DNA of 64,000 nucleotides from Malus domestica (Eukaryota; Streptophyta; Magnoliopsida; Rosales; Rosaceae), in contig NC_091670.1 of assembly GCF_042453785.1 (NCBI RefSeq), forward strand, positions 35,537,501 to 35,601,500, in the 5' to 3' direction. The notes below the pieces were generated by a model. The model saw only the letters and a program-made list of their open reading frames with translations. It ran no database searches and was not told the DNA's origin. This document shows, in pieces, positions 8,470-18,717 of this stretch (the stretch's first letter is position 1; each line of letters begins with the position of its first letter). The position numbers were made by a program, and so were the translations under genes.

Positions 8470-11400
8470 ATGTCTAAAAGATCTATAAATGCGTTGGTCA
8501 ATGATGATAACAACAAAAAACAAACAAATAGTGATAATGAATATAATGTCTTGGTTCAGTGTGACCATCAGCCAAGAAAAGTGTGTAGAACCAGTTATCT
8601 TGAAAATCATGAAAACGCTGTTTTATCTCAGATTGATACATTTCTTCGAACTCCATATTTTAAACATCAGTGTAGTAGTAGTGGATCAGCTGTTGTACAA
8701 TGCGATTTGAAAAATGCTAATTATGATAAAGTGCAGCATACTGCATCTGTTGAAAAAATTGTTCAGCCTTCTGATCGAAAAGGTAAAAAACCTATTAATT
8801 TGTTGGATAATTCTGATAACATGGCTGAAACAACGATTGATCCTCAAAATTACAATCTTATGAACAAGGGCCAAGCATTCTTCCAGAAAAGCAGAACTGG
8901 TATGTTTTTTAATTTATATAAAAATATATTTCTGTTATCGTGTAAATTTATATTTAGTTTATTGCATATCTTTCCTAAGTCCCGTTTTCTTTCTTTTCTT
9001 TCCTGTGTATTTTTTTTGCAGGGGTTTTAAAAGATTATGTGGATTTTGGGGATAAGAATTATAAATGTAGTCACTGCGGTGCCTATTTTTGGTTGAAAGA
9101 GTCTCTTAAGCAAGTATGTAAAAAAGATGAACCTATTTTCACTCTTTGTTGTCAACAAGGAAAAATTGTTTTTCCAAATCCAAAACCAACACCGTCTTTT
9201 TTAGAATCTTTGCTTGATCCAAATGGTGGTCCAAAAAGTTTATCATTTCGAGAAAATATTAGAGCTTACAATTCTATGTTTTCATTTACTTCGATGGGAG
9301 CCAAAATTGATCACTCAATTAATGATGGTTCAGGTCCTTATATTTTCAAAATTAGTGGTCAAGTTTGCCATTTGATGGGATCTCTGTTGCCTGCTGACAA
9401 TGAGTGTCCAAAATTTGCACAATTATATGTCTATGATACATACAATGAAGTGCAAAATCGATTGAAGGCTTTTGAATCTGATGGAAATAATAGAAAGCTT
9501 GATCCAAAAATTGTTGAAGGTTTGATTAAGATGTTTGATATGTCAAATGAGTTAGTTAAGCTTTTTCGAACAGCAAGAGATAAGTTTGAAACTAATAGAC
9601 TCACTTCTTTGAAAATGAGATTATCAGCAAGAGAAACAACAGATGGTAAACAATATGACCAACCAACAAGTGATGAAATAAGTGGTCTGATAGTTGGTGA
9701 TATAGGACTTGCTGATTCTAATAGAGATATTATTATTGAGTCTAAAAGTGAAGGATTAAAGCGTGTTACAAAATTAAATCCAAAATTTATGTCTTTGCAA
9801 TATCCTCTTCTTTTCCCATACGGTGAAGATGGTTATAGACCTGATTTAAAATGGAACAAAAATTATAAGGGTTCAGAGACTAAAAGACAAAGGATACCCA
9901 TGAGAGCTTTTATAGCGTATCAAATTCAAGAACGAGAACCATGCTTAACAACATTGTTAAAAGGGGGGAGACTTTTTCAACAATATTTGGTTGATTCTTA
10001 TGCAACACTTGAAGAAGATAGGTTAGATTACATTAGGCAAAACCAAAAAAATTTAAGAAGTGAAGTTTACAAAGGAATTTATGATGCGATGTCAAGGGGT
10101 GATAATGATGCAAACAATTTGGGACAAAAAATTGTATTGCCTGCTTCATACACAGGGAGTCCTAGATATATGATTAATAATTATCAAGATGCAATGGCTA
10201 TTTGCAGAGAATATGGACATCCTGATTTATTCATAACATTCACATGCAATATAAAGTGGCCAGAAATCATAAGAGAATTTCAGAAAAAACCAGGATTCAA
10301 ACCTGAAGATAGGCCTGATATAATTTCCAGAGTATTTAAAATGAAACTCGATGATATGCTTCACTTTATAAAATCTGGAAAACCTTTTGGAGAAGTTGAA
10401 GCAAGTAAGTCTCTAAGAGTCCTTCTTTTCCTTTATTAATGTTTATTTATTTTTTTCTGACCTAACATAATTTGTTTTCTCTGTTTGTTTGTTTTCTTTT
10501 ATTTTTCTTATAAACAGATGTTTGCACGATTGAATTTCAAAAAAGAGGTTTGCCTCATTCTCATATATTAATATGGTTAAAATCAAACTTCAAGTGTCAT
10601 TCCTCATGTGATATAGATTCTATTATTTCAGCTGAAATACCGGATAAAATTGTTAATCCAAAGCTTTATGAAATTGTTAATCAATTTATGATTCATGGTC
10701 CATGTGGTCACATTAATTCAAAGTCTCCTTGCATGCGAGAAAATAAGTGTTCAAAAAATTTTCCAAAACCATATAAAAATGAAACACTATTTGAGCCTAA
10801 TGGTTTTCCAATTTATAAGCGTTGCGACGATGATACAAAATTTTTCATAAAAAATGGCATCAAAATTGATAATAGCTTTGTTGTTCCTTATAATGCAGAA
10901 CTACTTTTGAGATACAATGCTCATATAAATGTTGAATCATGTTGTCAATCTATGCTTATAAAGTATTTGTTCAAATACATTAATAAAGGTTCAGATAGAG
11001 CACGGTTACTTCTTCAAGAAGATTCAAATGATGAAATATTAGCATATCTCAATTGTAGATACATATCACCATATGAGGCTGTTTGGAGATTGTTCCAATA
11101 TTCAATACATTATAGAGAACCTTCTGTTGAGCGATTACCTGTCCATTTACCATTAGAACAAAACATTGTTTTCAGTGGTAATCAATCATTGGAATCAATT
11201 ATTAATCGAAGAGCTTCTGAACATACTATGTTAACAGCTTGGTTTGAAGCAAATAAAATTTATAATGAATCACGCTTGCTAACTTATGCTCAGATGCCAT
11301 CCAAGTTTTTATATGATGGACGACAGAAGTTTTGGAAGCCAAGGAAACGCAAAGGATCAATTGGTAGGATAGCATATGTGCACCCTGCATCTGGTGAGTT

Positions 11401-13399
11401 ATATTATTTAAGAATGCTTTTAAATTTGAAAAAAGGTGCATTGAATTTTGATGATATCAAAACTGTTAATGGTGTTCTCCATTCTTCATATCAAGCTGCA
11501 TGTAAATCATTAGGATTATTAGGTGATGATAAAGAATGGTTAGATGCTTTATCAACTGCTACACATGTTGCATCATCTCCTCAGTTAAGACAATTATTTG
11601 TTACAATAGTTTTGTTTTGCAATGTTGCAAATCCTGAAATTCTTTTTGACACTCATTGGAAAAATATGTATGACGATATTTTATACAAGCTGCAAAAAAC
11701 TTTTGCAATTCCTAATATGATTGTTCCGGAAGATGAACTAAAAAATTCTGTCTTATTTGAGCTAGAATTACTTTTTAACAATGCATCTAGCTCTTTGCAA
11801 AAACATTGTTTGCCAATGCCTGATGAAAAAAAGATGCTAGAAATAAAAAATAAACTTTTAACAGAAGAATTAAATTATGATTGTCAAGAATTATATAGAA
11901 AACATGAAATATTGAAATCACAACTTAATGAAGAACAAAAATATGTATATGATACTGTTATAGATACTGTAAATACAAGAAAACAAGGATTATTTTTTGT
12001 CTATGGCCATGGAGGTACTGGAAAAACATTTTTATGGGATACAATTATAAGTAAGCTTAGATCTGAAGGCAAAATTGTTTTAGCTGTGGCATCATCAGGA
12101 ATAGCATCATTATTATTACCAAATGGTAGAACAGCTCACTCTAGGTTTAAAATTCCGTTGGTTATTACTGATACATCAATTTGTCCAATAAAGAAAAAAA
12201 CTCATCTTGCCACATTAATTGAAAAAACTGATTTGATTATATGGGATGAGGCACCTATGAATCATAAATATTGTTTTGAAGCATTGGATAAATCACTTTC
12301 TGATATTCTATCACATTTACATGCTCCGAATAACATTGTTCCATTTGGTGGTAAACCCCTTTTATTAGGAGGTGATTTTCGACAAATATTACCTGTTATT
12401 CCTGGAGCAAACAAAGAAGATATAATAAATGCTTCTTTAAACAATTCTTATTTGTGGCCACATTTTAAAATTTTTCGTTTAAAAGAAAATATGAGGTTGT
12501 TAAGAAATGATATAAGCATTGATGAAAAACAAAAAATCAAAGATTTTGCAAATTGGATTTTAAAAGTAGGTGATGGAGAAATTGATAACATAGATGCACT
12601 AAATGATTCAAATGACATTGATACATCTGTGATTGAAATACCTAAAGATTTAATAATCCATTCTTCCACAAACCCAATTGCTGCAATCTTTTGTGCAACT
12701 TTTCCCAATTTTGAAAATTCTTTTGACGATTTTGTATATCTAAGAGAACGAGCTATTATTACACCTCGAAACACAACTGTGTCGGATGTAAATGATTATA
12801 TAACTAATTTATTACCTAGAGAACATCATACATTTTTAAGTTATGATTCTTTGTGTTCTTCAAATGGAAATTTTGAAAATCTTGAAACAATGTATCCTAC
12901 AGAATTTTTAAACAAACTTGATTTCAACGGTTTGCCTACACACAATCTCATTTTAAAAGTGGGAATGCCAATTATGTTATTACGAAATTTAAACCAATCT
13001 TTGGGTTTATGCAATGGAACTAGATTGATTGTGACACAATTATTTGATAGAATTATTGAGGCTAAAATTCTTGCTGGAACTAATATTGGTCACAAAGTTT
13101 TCATACCAAGAATCACTCTTGCAGCAACTGAAAGCAAATGGCCTTTTATTTTCAAAAGACGCCAATTTCCAGTTAGACCATGTTATGCAATGACCATTAA
13201 TAAAAGCCAAGGACAATCTTTGAAACAAGTTGGATTATATCTTCCTGAACCTGTTTTTACTCATGGTCAATTATATGTTGCATTATCTAGAGTTACATCA
13301 AGAAAAGGTTTAAAAATATTGATAGGAAATGGAGAAAACAATTTAAACAATTATACAAAAAATATAGTATTTAAAGACGTGTTACAAAATTTACAATAA
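8470..13399 (+). CDS. Helitron Rep/PIF1-type helicase (1,564 aa, three exons)
   Basis: Replication initiator plus 5'-3' helicase that drives rolling-circle transposition. Exons 8470-8899, 9022-10404 and 10518-13399 join in frame with GT..AG introns (120 and 113 nt); the total of 4,695 nt has no internal stop. In order: a CHCG-type zinc-finger-like region (around residues 150-180); the Helitron N domain with DLFITFTCN; the Rep HUH motif GLPHSHILIWL (about 615-625), in which the second position is Ser (H-S-H) rather than the usual Ala; the two-tyrosine motif KYLFKYINKG (about 753-762); then PIF1 helicase with Walker A YGHGGTGKTF (about 1100), Walker B IIWDEAPM (about 1180), GGDFRQILPV, and the C-terminal INKSQGQSL and LYVALSRVTS motifs. 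Length and architecture are those of full plant Helitron proteins. It carries no RPA-like gene alongside. Catalytic residues look present, so activity is possible but untested. Confidence 0.92.
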
Positions 13400-15360
13400 T
13401 TTGTTTATAATCATGAATACATATTGAGCAATTTATATAGTTATCATTTGATCACCTTCTTTTGTTAAATACTTTCTTACTGCTACATTAATATTCTTAC
13501 CCACTTTTGTTCAACCAAATGCAGGTTACCTTCATTGGAACTACTGTTTTTAGTTTGCTTACATAGGAAATAAATGCTGCAATTGCACATTTATTTTAAT
13601 TATGGTAAAGCCTCAAAACTATTCCATCTGCCTATCCTATTTTTTAATATTTCCTTAAACATATAGTATATATCCATTTCCAATTTTCTACCTAAATTAA
13701 AAAAAGAATTCAAACATTTTCAAAGAGATTAAACATGTTCTAATAAGCAAAGTTTTTACAATTTCTTTTTCAATGTATAGTGAGATGTTAACCTCTTCCT
13801 CCGCAGATTCAATGAAAAGAAGACACATGACAAATTCAACAACCAAGTTGCAGCTACAACAAATATGTTTAAGCACGGTATAAAAGCAAAGATTATTAGG
13901 TATGGCCTAAATCCTCAACTACAATGGAATGACTTAATGGTATGTTTTTCTTAACTTTCTTTTCTTTGCTGATTCCCGTTTAAATTCAATATTTACTAAC
14001 CTTTCTCTTTAGAGGAATTCGTTGCTACCAATGTATGTATATACAAACGATCTTCTTTTTACCTAATCTGAATACATAGCTTATTCCTTGCTTGACCATT
14101 GATGAGTTAAGGGGGACATATGTACAAAGTATATCTTCAATGAGAACATCTTCATCTATACTTTTGTATGTCCAACTCAAACCTCTCATTAGACAACCAA
14201 CCAATTAGCCATGTGTTCACAATACGTCAAAAGGAGAAAGTTTTTGTGTATAAATTGGTAGCAACCAATTCCTCTGAAGAGAAAAGATGGAAGTGATGAT
14301 TATTTCTCCAAATGATGAAGGCTGAAATAACTCAGCATACTTTGTCTCTATATTACAAAGAGGCATCTAACTAGCTATATCTGATCCATCTTTTTACATG
14401 TTTCACTTCACTTTTACAGATAAAATACTAATGAATTAACTCTTGATTAACAATGTCATTGTTTAAATTATTTCAAGTGTTGCTTTTATTCAACCTGTTT
14501 GAATTTTGCCATTTACACACTCCTATAGGATTTTGGATTTTTGTGAATTTTCAAGATTTTCCTTGGCTTCAATTTTTCTTTTTCAATCTGTCTATCATGT
14601 TTCCATTGACCATTTCATCATTTTCGCCCCACAGTAAAATTACAATTATCAATATGGATCCTACCAACAATGCATTGCCATATCGTTTTCATTTTTTTCC
14701 TGTTTTGTTATTTGTAGTTTTCGTTGTGTGATTAGTACAAGGAAAATCATATAAGATTTTGGTTTTTTGTGGGTTTTCAACTTTTTTCATGGCTTTTTGA
14801 CCATTTAATTGTTTTTGGCTCCAAAGAAAATTACAGTTCTCGATTTGCATTCTTCCAAGGGTGCATAACCGTATCCTTTTCTCATTTTTGTTTTTGTTTT
14901 TCTGTTGTTTCTAATTTGCTGTGTAGCATTCTATTCCATGTACAAAGTTGAGCCTTTAATAAATTTAGTTATGAATGTTTTGTAAACATGGAAGACCTTA
15001 TAAAACTCAATCATGTGATGGTGGAGCACTCTTTTGCTCCCAATTGAGGTTAGTGTTCTTTATTGACTCTATAAAAGTTAAATGGTTGGATAAAGTAAAC
15101 AGAAGATTTTTTTTGGGTTTGTGAATGAACAAGGAAAACAACGGAAATATAGGAACTTATATTAGACTCTCAAAAATTTTCTTTAAAACATAGGTCAATT
15201 TTCTGTTTACTAACATCATAATACCTCTTCCTCTATTTGAATTTAATCCCTTTGTTCTCATTTTCTATACAAATGGTTCTGCACCTTTCATTCAAACTTG
15301 ATCATTCTATAAATATCTATATTATTTTATCCTTTTGAAACATATTTTCTCATACATTTT
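13400..15360 (+). other. Helitron 3' non-coding region
   Basis: About 2 kb between the helicase stop and the terminal hairpin. AT-rich, without a convincing gene. It contains one exon-like block at 13807-13939 (separate entry) and repeated phrases such as 'ggattttggatttttgtg' and 'agattttggttttttgtg' around 14528 and 14754 that suggest an old internal duplication. Confidence 0.5.
13807..13939 (+). pseudogene. Exon-like block, possible captured gene fragment in the Helitron
   Basis: 133 bp bounded by a good acceptor ('cttcctccgcag') and donor ('atg|gtatgttttt'). One phase is open throughout (about 44 codons, including TTNMFKHGIKAKIIRYGLNP). Base composition is less T-rich than the flanks. I do not recognise the protein. 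Helitrons commonly capture host exons, which would explain it; chance is the alternative. Confidence 0.3.
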
Positions 15361-15365
15361 CTAAT

Positions 15366-15395
15366 CCCGCAGCAACGCGTGGGCACTATTTCTAG
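15366..15395 (+). repeat. Helitron 3' terminal hairpin and CTAG end
   Basis: CCCGC...GTGGG forms a five-pair stem (one G.T) around AGCAACGC, followed after 'cactattt' by CTAG. This is the sequence signature used to define Helitron 3' ends. Confidence 0.85.
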
Positions 15396-16462
15396 TATTG
15401 TACTAAGCGTGTATTGATTTGTTGAACATGTGATTTTGCCATTGTGATTTCAAAATTTATCTTGCATCAGTACCGGTCATGATTAGATATGTTTGCCTTT
15501 TTTTTTGTTTAGTCATGATCAGTTACTTTTCTTTTTTTTTAATCTTGCATCAAGTCATGATTAGATAAGTCTTTGATGAGTAACATAACATCCCATATAT
15601 ATTATTTGAATATTATGCAATATGTATTAATCCGTTTTATGAAATATTTTTTTATTAAATATCAAGGAATTTTGTTATAAATAAACGATATTATTTATAC
15701 TAATACTTTTTTTTTATAGTAAAACTCAAATTTTAGGTTCTAAACTTATTCCAACTTACTCCAACCCTTGAGGCAAATATGAGTTTTAACTCAAAACTTA
15801 TTTAGGGGCAAATTTAGCCCAGGATTTCCCATAGATTAGTAGAGCTGACTCATTATATATGTGTACTTTTTTTAGTTTCATATTTATAATTTCATTGAAG
15901 TCAATGACTAAGATCTAATATGATCAAATTCAATGGTAAAAAAAAATCCAACAATCCAAATTTAAATTTAACGGTTAAAGTAATTAAAAAAAATTATTTT
16001 ATGTGTTTCATATTTTTTTCATAATGTTTCACGAGTCTCATGGTGTTGGTTTAGAGATTTTTTAATATTGATCAGAATCTAAATATTTTTAGATTAAAAT
16101 GTTCATAAAATTAAATTATGATAGTCTACATTTTTTTAAAGTTACTCTAAGAAAAGAATTATCCTAAATTAATTCTTTAATACTCACGGCCTAAAAATTT
16201 AACCCAGAAGGGTAGGAGATAAAAATTGGGTTAGAGATGGTCTAAGAGGGAGGAGGTGGGTTGAGCCTCACAATAGACTAGCAATATTGTGGTTCAAATT
16301 CTCCTTTAGTGAAAATCAAACATGAGACCTCTCACTTAGAAATGAAGAAGAATACCACTAGACCATAATACTAAGTGACGACTATACCAAGGGATTGACT
16401 AATGGATTAACACTCTTGCTCAGTTGACAAATTACTGTAATTATGAAGAGAGAGACTTTTCT
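15396..16462. other. Intergenic DNA right of the Helitron
   Basis: No gene seen. AT-rich, with two related pieces at about 15464-15495 and 15541-15575 ('cttgcatcag..catgattagata' and 'cttgcatcaagtcatgatta'). Confidence 0.4.
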
Positions 16463-16624
16463 AACCATCACGGGATGACTTAGTGATTGAGGACGAATTC
16501 CAAATTCGTATTTCACACAGCACGTTCTGAGTTCAATTCCTATCAAGTGAATACTAAATTGACTGTGAATGTAGACTATCGTGACAAATCTACCAGCTAA
16601 TTCTTTTGAAAATGAAAATAAAAA
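16463..16624 (+). mobile_element. tRNA-derived SINE (plus orientation)
   Basis: The left end has an A-box-like CTTAGTGATTGAGG (16479-16492) and a B-box GAGTTCAATTCC (16529-16540), the Pol III internal promoter of tRNA-type SINEs. The right end is an A-rich tail ('gaaaatgaaaataaaaa'). The body is flanked by a perfect 14-bp direct repeat AGAGAGACTTTTCT at 16449-16462 and 16625-16638, the expected target-site duplication. No coding capacity. The family name is not assigned. Confidence 0.8.
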
Positions 16625-16638
16625 AGAGAGACTTTTCT

Positions 16639-17160
16639 CATTGTAGTGAATGAACCAAAAATTAATTTCAAGTTAGTGAATTCGATGTGGCATTTAATAA
16701 GGACGTCATTGTACCAATATTTCAAACTCATGACGTTTGCTATGATGAAAAAGTTTAGTTGAGTTGAATGATGGATCCACTTCGAATACGTGGGTGTGGA
16801 CTATTAAATTGAAGGGACGTAATTTAAATATTCATAAGTTGGGGATGTGCCATGCAATTTTCCATTGTGACTATTATTACAGTTCATCAGCCAAATGGAC
16901 CCCCGGCTTCTCTACTCTTAATTTCTTATACACTCTCATCTTCTTTGATATTGATTTTTTTTATAAAGGTAATAAGAAAAAAAATAATAGTAATATAAAA
17001 TATTAACGTAACTTAATCGTAATTGTACAAATAAAAAAGAATGAGAGTGTATGAAAAATGAGATAAGAGATAAGTCAGATCCCAGCCAAATTCCCAAATT
17101 TCAATTTCGAACCTCTCCTTTCATTTTCTTTTATCCTTCCAAAACCCTCCTCTCCCACAT
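16639..17160. other. Upstream region of the thioesterase gene
   Basis: No gene seen. Includes an AT-rich stretch around 16945-17030. A G-box-like CACGTG lies at 17164-17169 at the edge of the transcribed region. Confidence 0.4.
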
Positions 17161-17697
17161 GTCACGTGTATCTTCTCACTCACATTACTGTCTGCGACGA
17201 CACTGACTCGGAGAAAGGACGCAGCTGACAGCCCTCCTCAAGGTTCACATCTCTTTCTCTTATTAATTAAGACCTGTTTGTTTCTCTGTCTTTCTTTGAT
17301 TTAGCTTTCTATCAGAACATCCCTGATTTAAATTATGCGTCTTTTTCTGAAAAGCTTATTCATTTCCCAACCATGAATTGGGTTTTGTTTTTATTTAATA
17401 ATTCGTGAATAAATCTGGGATTTTGAATAAATTGCTCTTGAATTTGGGTGTTCTTGTTCTCAGAAAAATATTTGGGAAATTTTGTTATTGGGTTTTGGAT
17501 TCTGGGTTTGATCTGTTGGTATGCAAGATCTCTTTTTTTTTCTTTTTTTTTTTCTCCATGGATCATGGATGGTAATTTTTGTTGGGATTGAGCCCGAAGA
17601 AATCGTTTTGCAGATTAAAATTGCGAAAGAAAAAACACTCATAGGCCTCAAATCAGCAACAGAAGTTCGAACTGAAGGCAAATAGGCAATCGTTGAA

Positions 17698-18180
17698 ATG
17701 AAGAAAGAAGGAACCGAGGAAACAAGCATGGAGATGGTGAAGTTGTTTTTGGAGAAAAAAGGTGAAATGGCAGTCGCCATGGATACTCTGCCGGACAAGT
17801 TCTTCGAGCCCTTTATCATGAAGGGCGTCAAAATCGACCTCCTTGAACCCGGACGCATTGTTTGCTCCTTCAAGGTGCCCCCGCGTCTGCTGAACGGGGG
17901 CAATTTCATGCACGGCGGAGCCACAGCAACCCTTGTGGATTTGGTAGGATCAGCTGCACTCCTCTCCTCCGGAGCTCTCAACGTTGGAGTTTCGGTGGAG
18001 ATCAATGTGTCGTACTTGGATTCGGCTTATCCCGGCGAGGATGTTGAGATCGAGTCCAGGACGTTACGTGTTGGAAAAAGTGTTGGTGTTGTGAGTGTTG
18101 AGTTCAGGAAGAAGAAGACTGGGAAGATTATCGCGCAGGGCCGTCATACCAAGTACCTCGCTGTTTCTAGCAAACTGTGA
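17698..18180 (+). CDS. Acyl-CoA thioesterase 13-like hotdog-fold protein (160 aa)
   Basis: Single-exon coding region, hotdog fold of the PaaI/ACOT13 family, predicted to hydrolyse acyl-CoA (or aromatic acyl-CoA) thioesters. The family signature NGGNFMHGGATATLVDLVGS (residues 66-85) carries the HGG motif (72-74) and the acidic Asp81 that in relatives belongs to the active site at the dimer interface. The C-terminal strands include NVSYLDSAYPGEDVEIESR and GRHTKYLAV. Length matches plant members (about 150-170). The ATG at 17698 is the first in a long frame. A 5' untranslated intron is likely: a donor near 17241 ('ctcaag|gttcac') and an acceptor near 17613 ('ttttgcag|attaaaattg'). There is no clear targeting peptide, so cytosolic or peroxisomal location is open. 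Confidence 0.88.
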   Translation: MKKEGTEETSMEMVKLFLEKKGEMAVAMDTLPDKFFEPFIMKGVKIDLLEPGRIVCSFKVPPRLLNGGNFMHGGATATLVDLVGSAALLSSGALNVGVSVEINVSYLDSAYPGEDVEIESRTLRVGKSVGVVSVEFRKKKTGKIIAQGRHTKYLAVSSKL

Positions 18181-18361
18181 ACAGCTTGGAATTTGAACGA
18201 GACATTACTCGGTCAGTATTACGTAAAAGATTTCTCGACGTCGAATAATTTTCTCTGCAGTGAATTGTAATGCAAGCAATGATCAATTGAATCTCTCAGA
18301 TTGATACAAATAGTTAACAATAATTTGTTAGATCGTAAAAAGATCCAATCTTCAAAGTGTA

Positions 18362-18528
18362 GAAAAGGTCGTACCCAGTGCACAAGGCTCCCGCTTCAAG
18401 CAGGGTCTGGGAGAGGTGAATGTCGGCTAACCTTACCCCCATTTATGGAGAGGCTGCTCCCAAGTCTCGAACCCGAGACCTACCGCTTATGGGCGAAGGC
18501 ACTTGCCATCGCACCAAGTGTATTGCTC
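18362..18528 (-). mobile_element. tRNA-derived SINE (Au-like), minus orientation
   Basis: On the minus strand it begins near CACTTGGTGCGATGGCAAG, has a B box GGGTTCGAGACTTGGG, then 'gagcagcctctccataaatg' and ends 'gtgcactgggtacgaccttt'. These are segments I associate with Au-type plant SINEs with a T-rich 3' end. A perfect 17-bp direct repeat CCAATCTTCAAAGTGTA flanks it at 18345-18361 and 18529-18545. The intact duplication indicates a fairly young insertion, between the thioesterase gene and the BRF-like gene. Confidence 0.88.
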
Positions 18529-18717
18529 CCAATCTTCAAAGTGTATTGCTCGAAATTGTATTCCTCAGACTGATACAATTGTTAAAAACCAGTCGATGCT
18601 TCTCAAAAAATTCTCAAAAACAGAACAGATTATCGGTTAACCCTTCGATCATAACACGATAAAACAGAATCACGAACAAGTTAACCAAATGCAAGAAACC
18701 AGCTTTTACTATTTGAG

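Larger units (their letters stand above)
5888..15395 (+). mobile_element. Helitron rolling-circle transposon, putatively autonomous (~9.5 kb)
   Basis: The element encodes an intact Rep/helicase (8470-13399). The 3' end is clear: a short GC-rich hairpin CCCGCAGCAACGCGTGGG (15366-15383) followed by 'cactattt' and CTAG (15392-15395), with host T next, matching the Helitron rule of a hairpin just before CTRR and insertion next to T. The 5' end is uncertain; I place it at TC 5888-5889 ('tctacaaattatacctatac') because a hairpin (5921-5949) and TE-like leader sequence follow. The preceding host base there is T rather than the usual A. No terminal inverted repeats and no target duplication are expected for this class. 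About 2.6 kb of intron-containing leader precede the gene and 2 kb of non-coding DNA follow it. Confidence 0.85.

Noticed and set aside
17460-18005. Minus-strand frame of 181 codons
   Set aside because: Antisense of the thioesterase coding region, whose HGG motif is on the plus strand.
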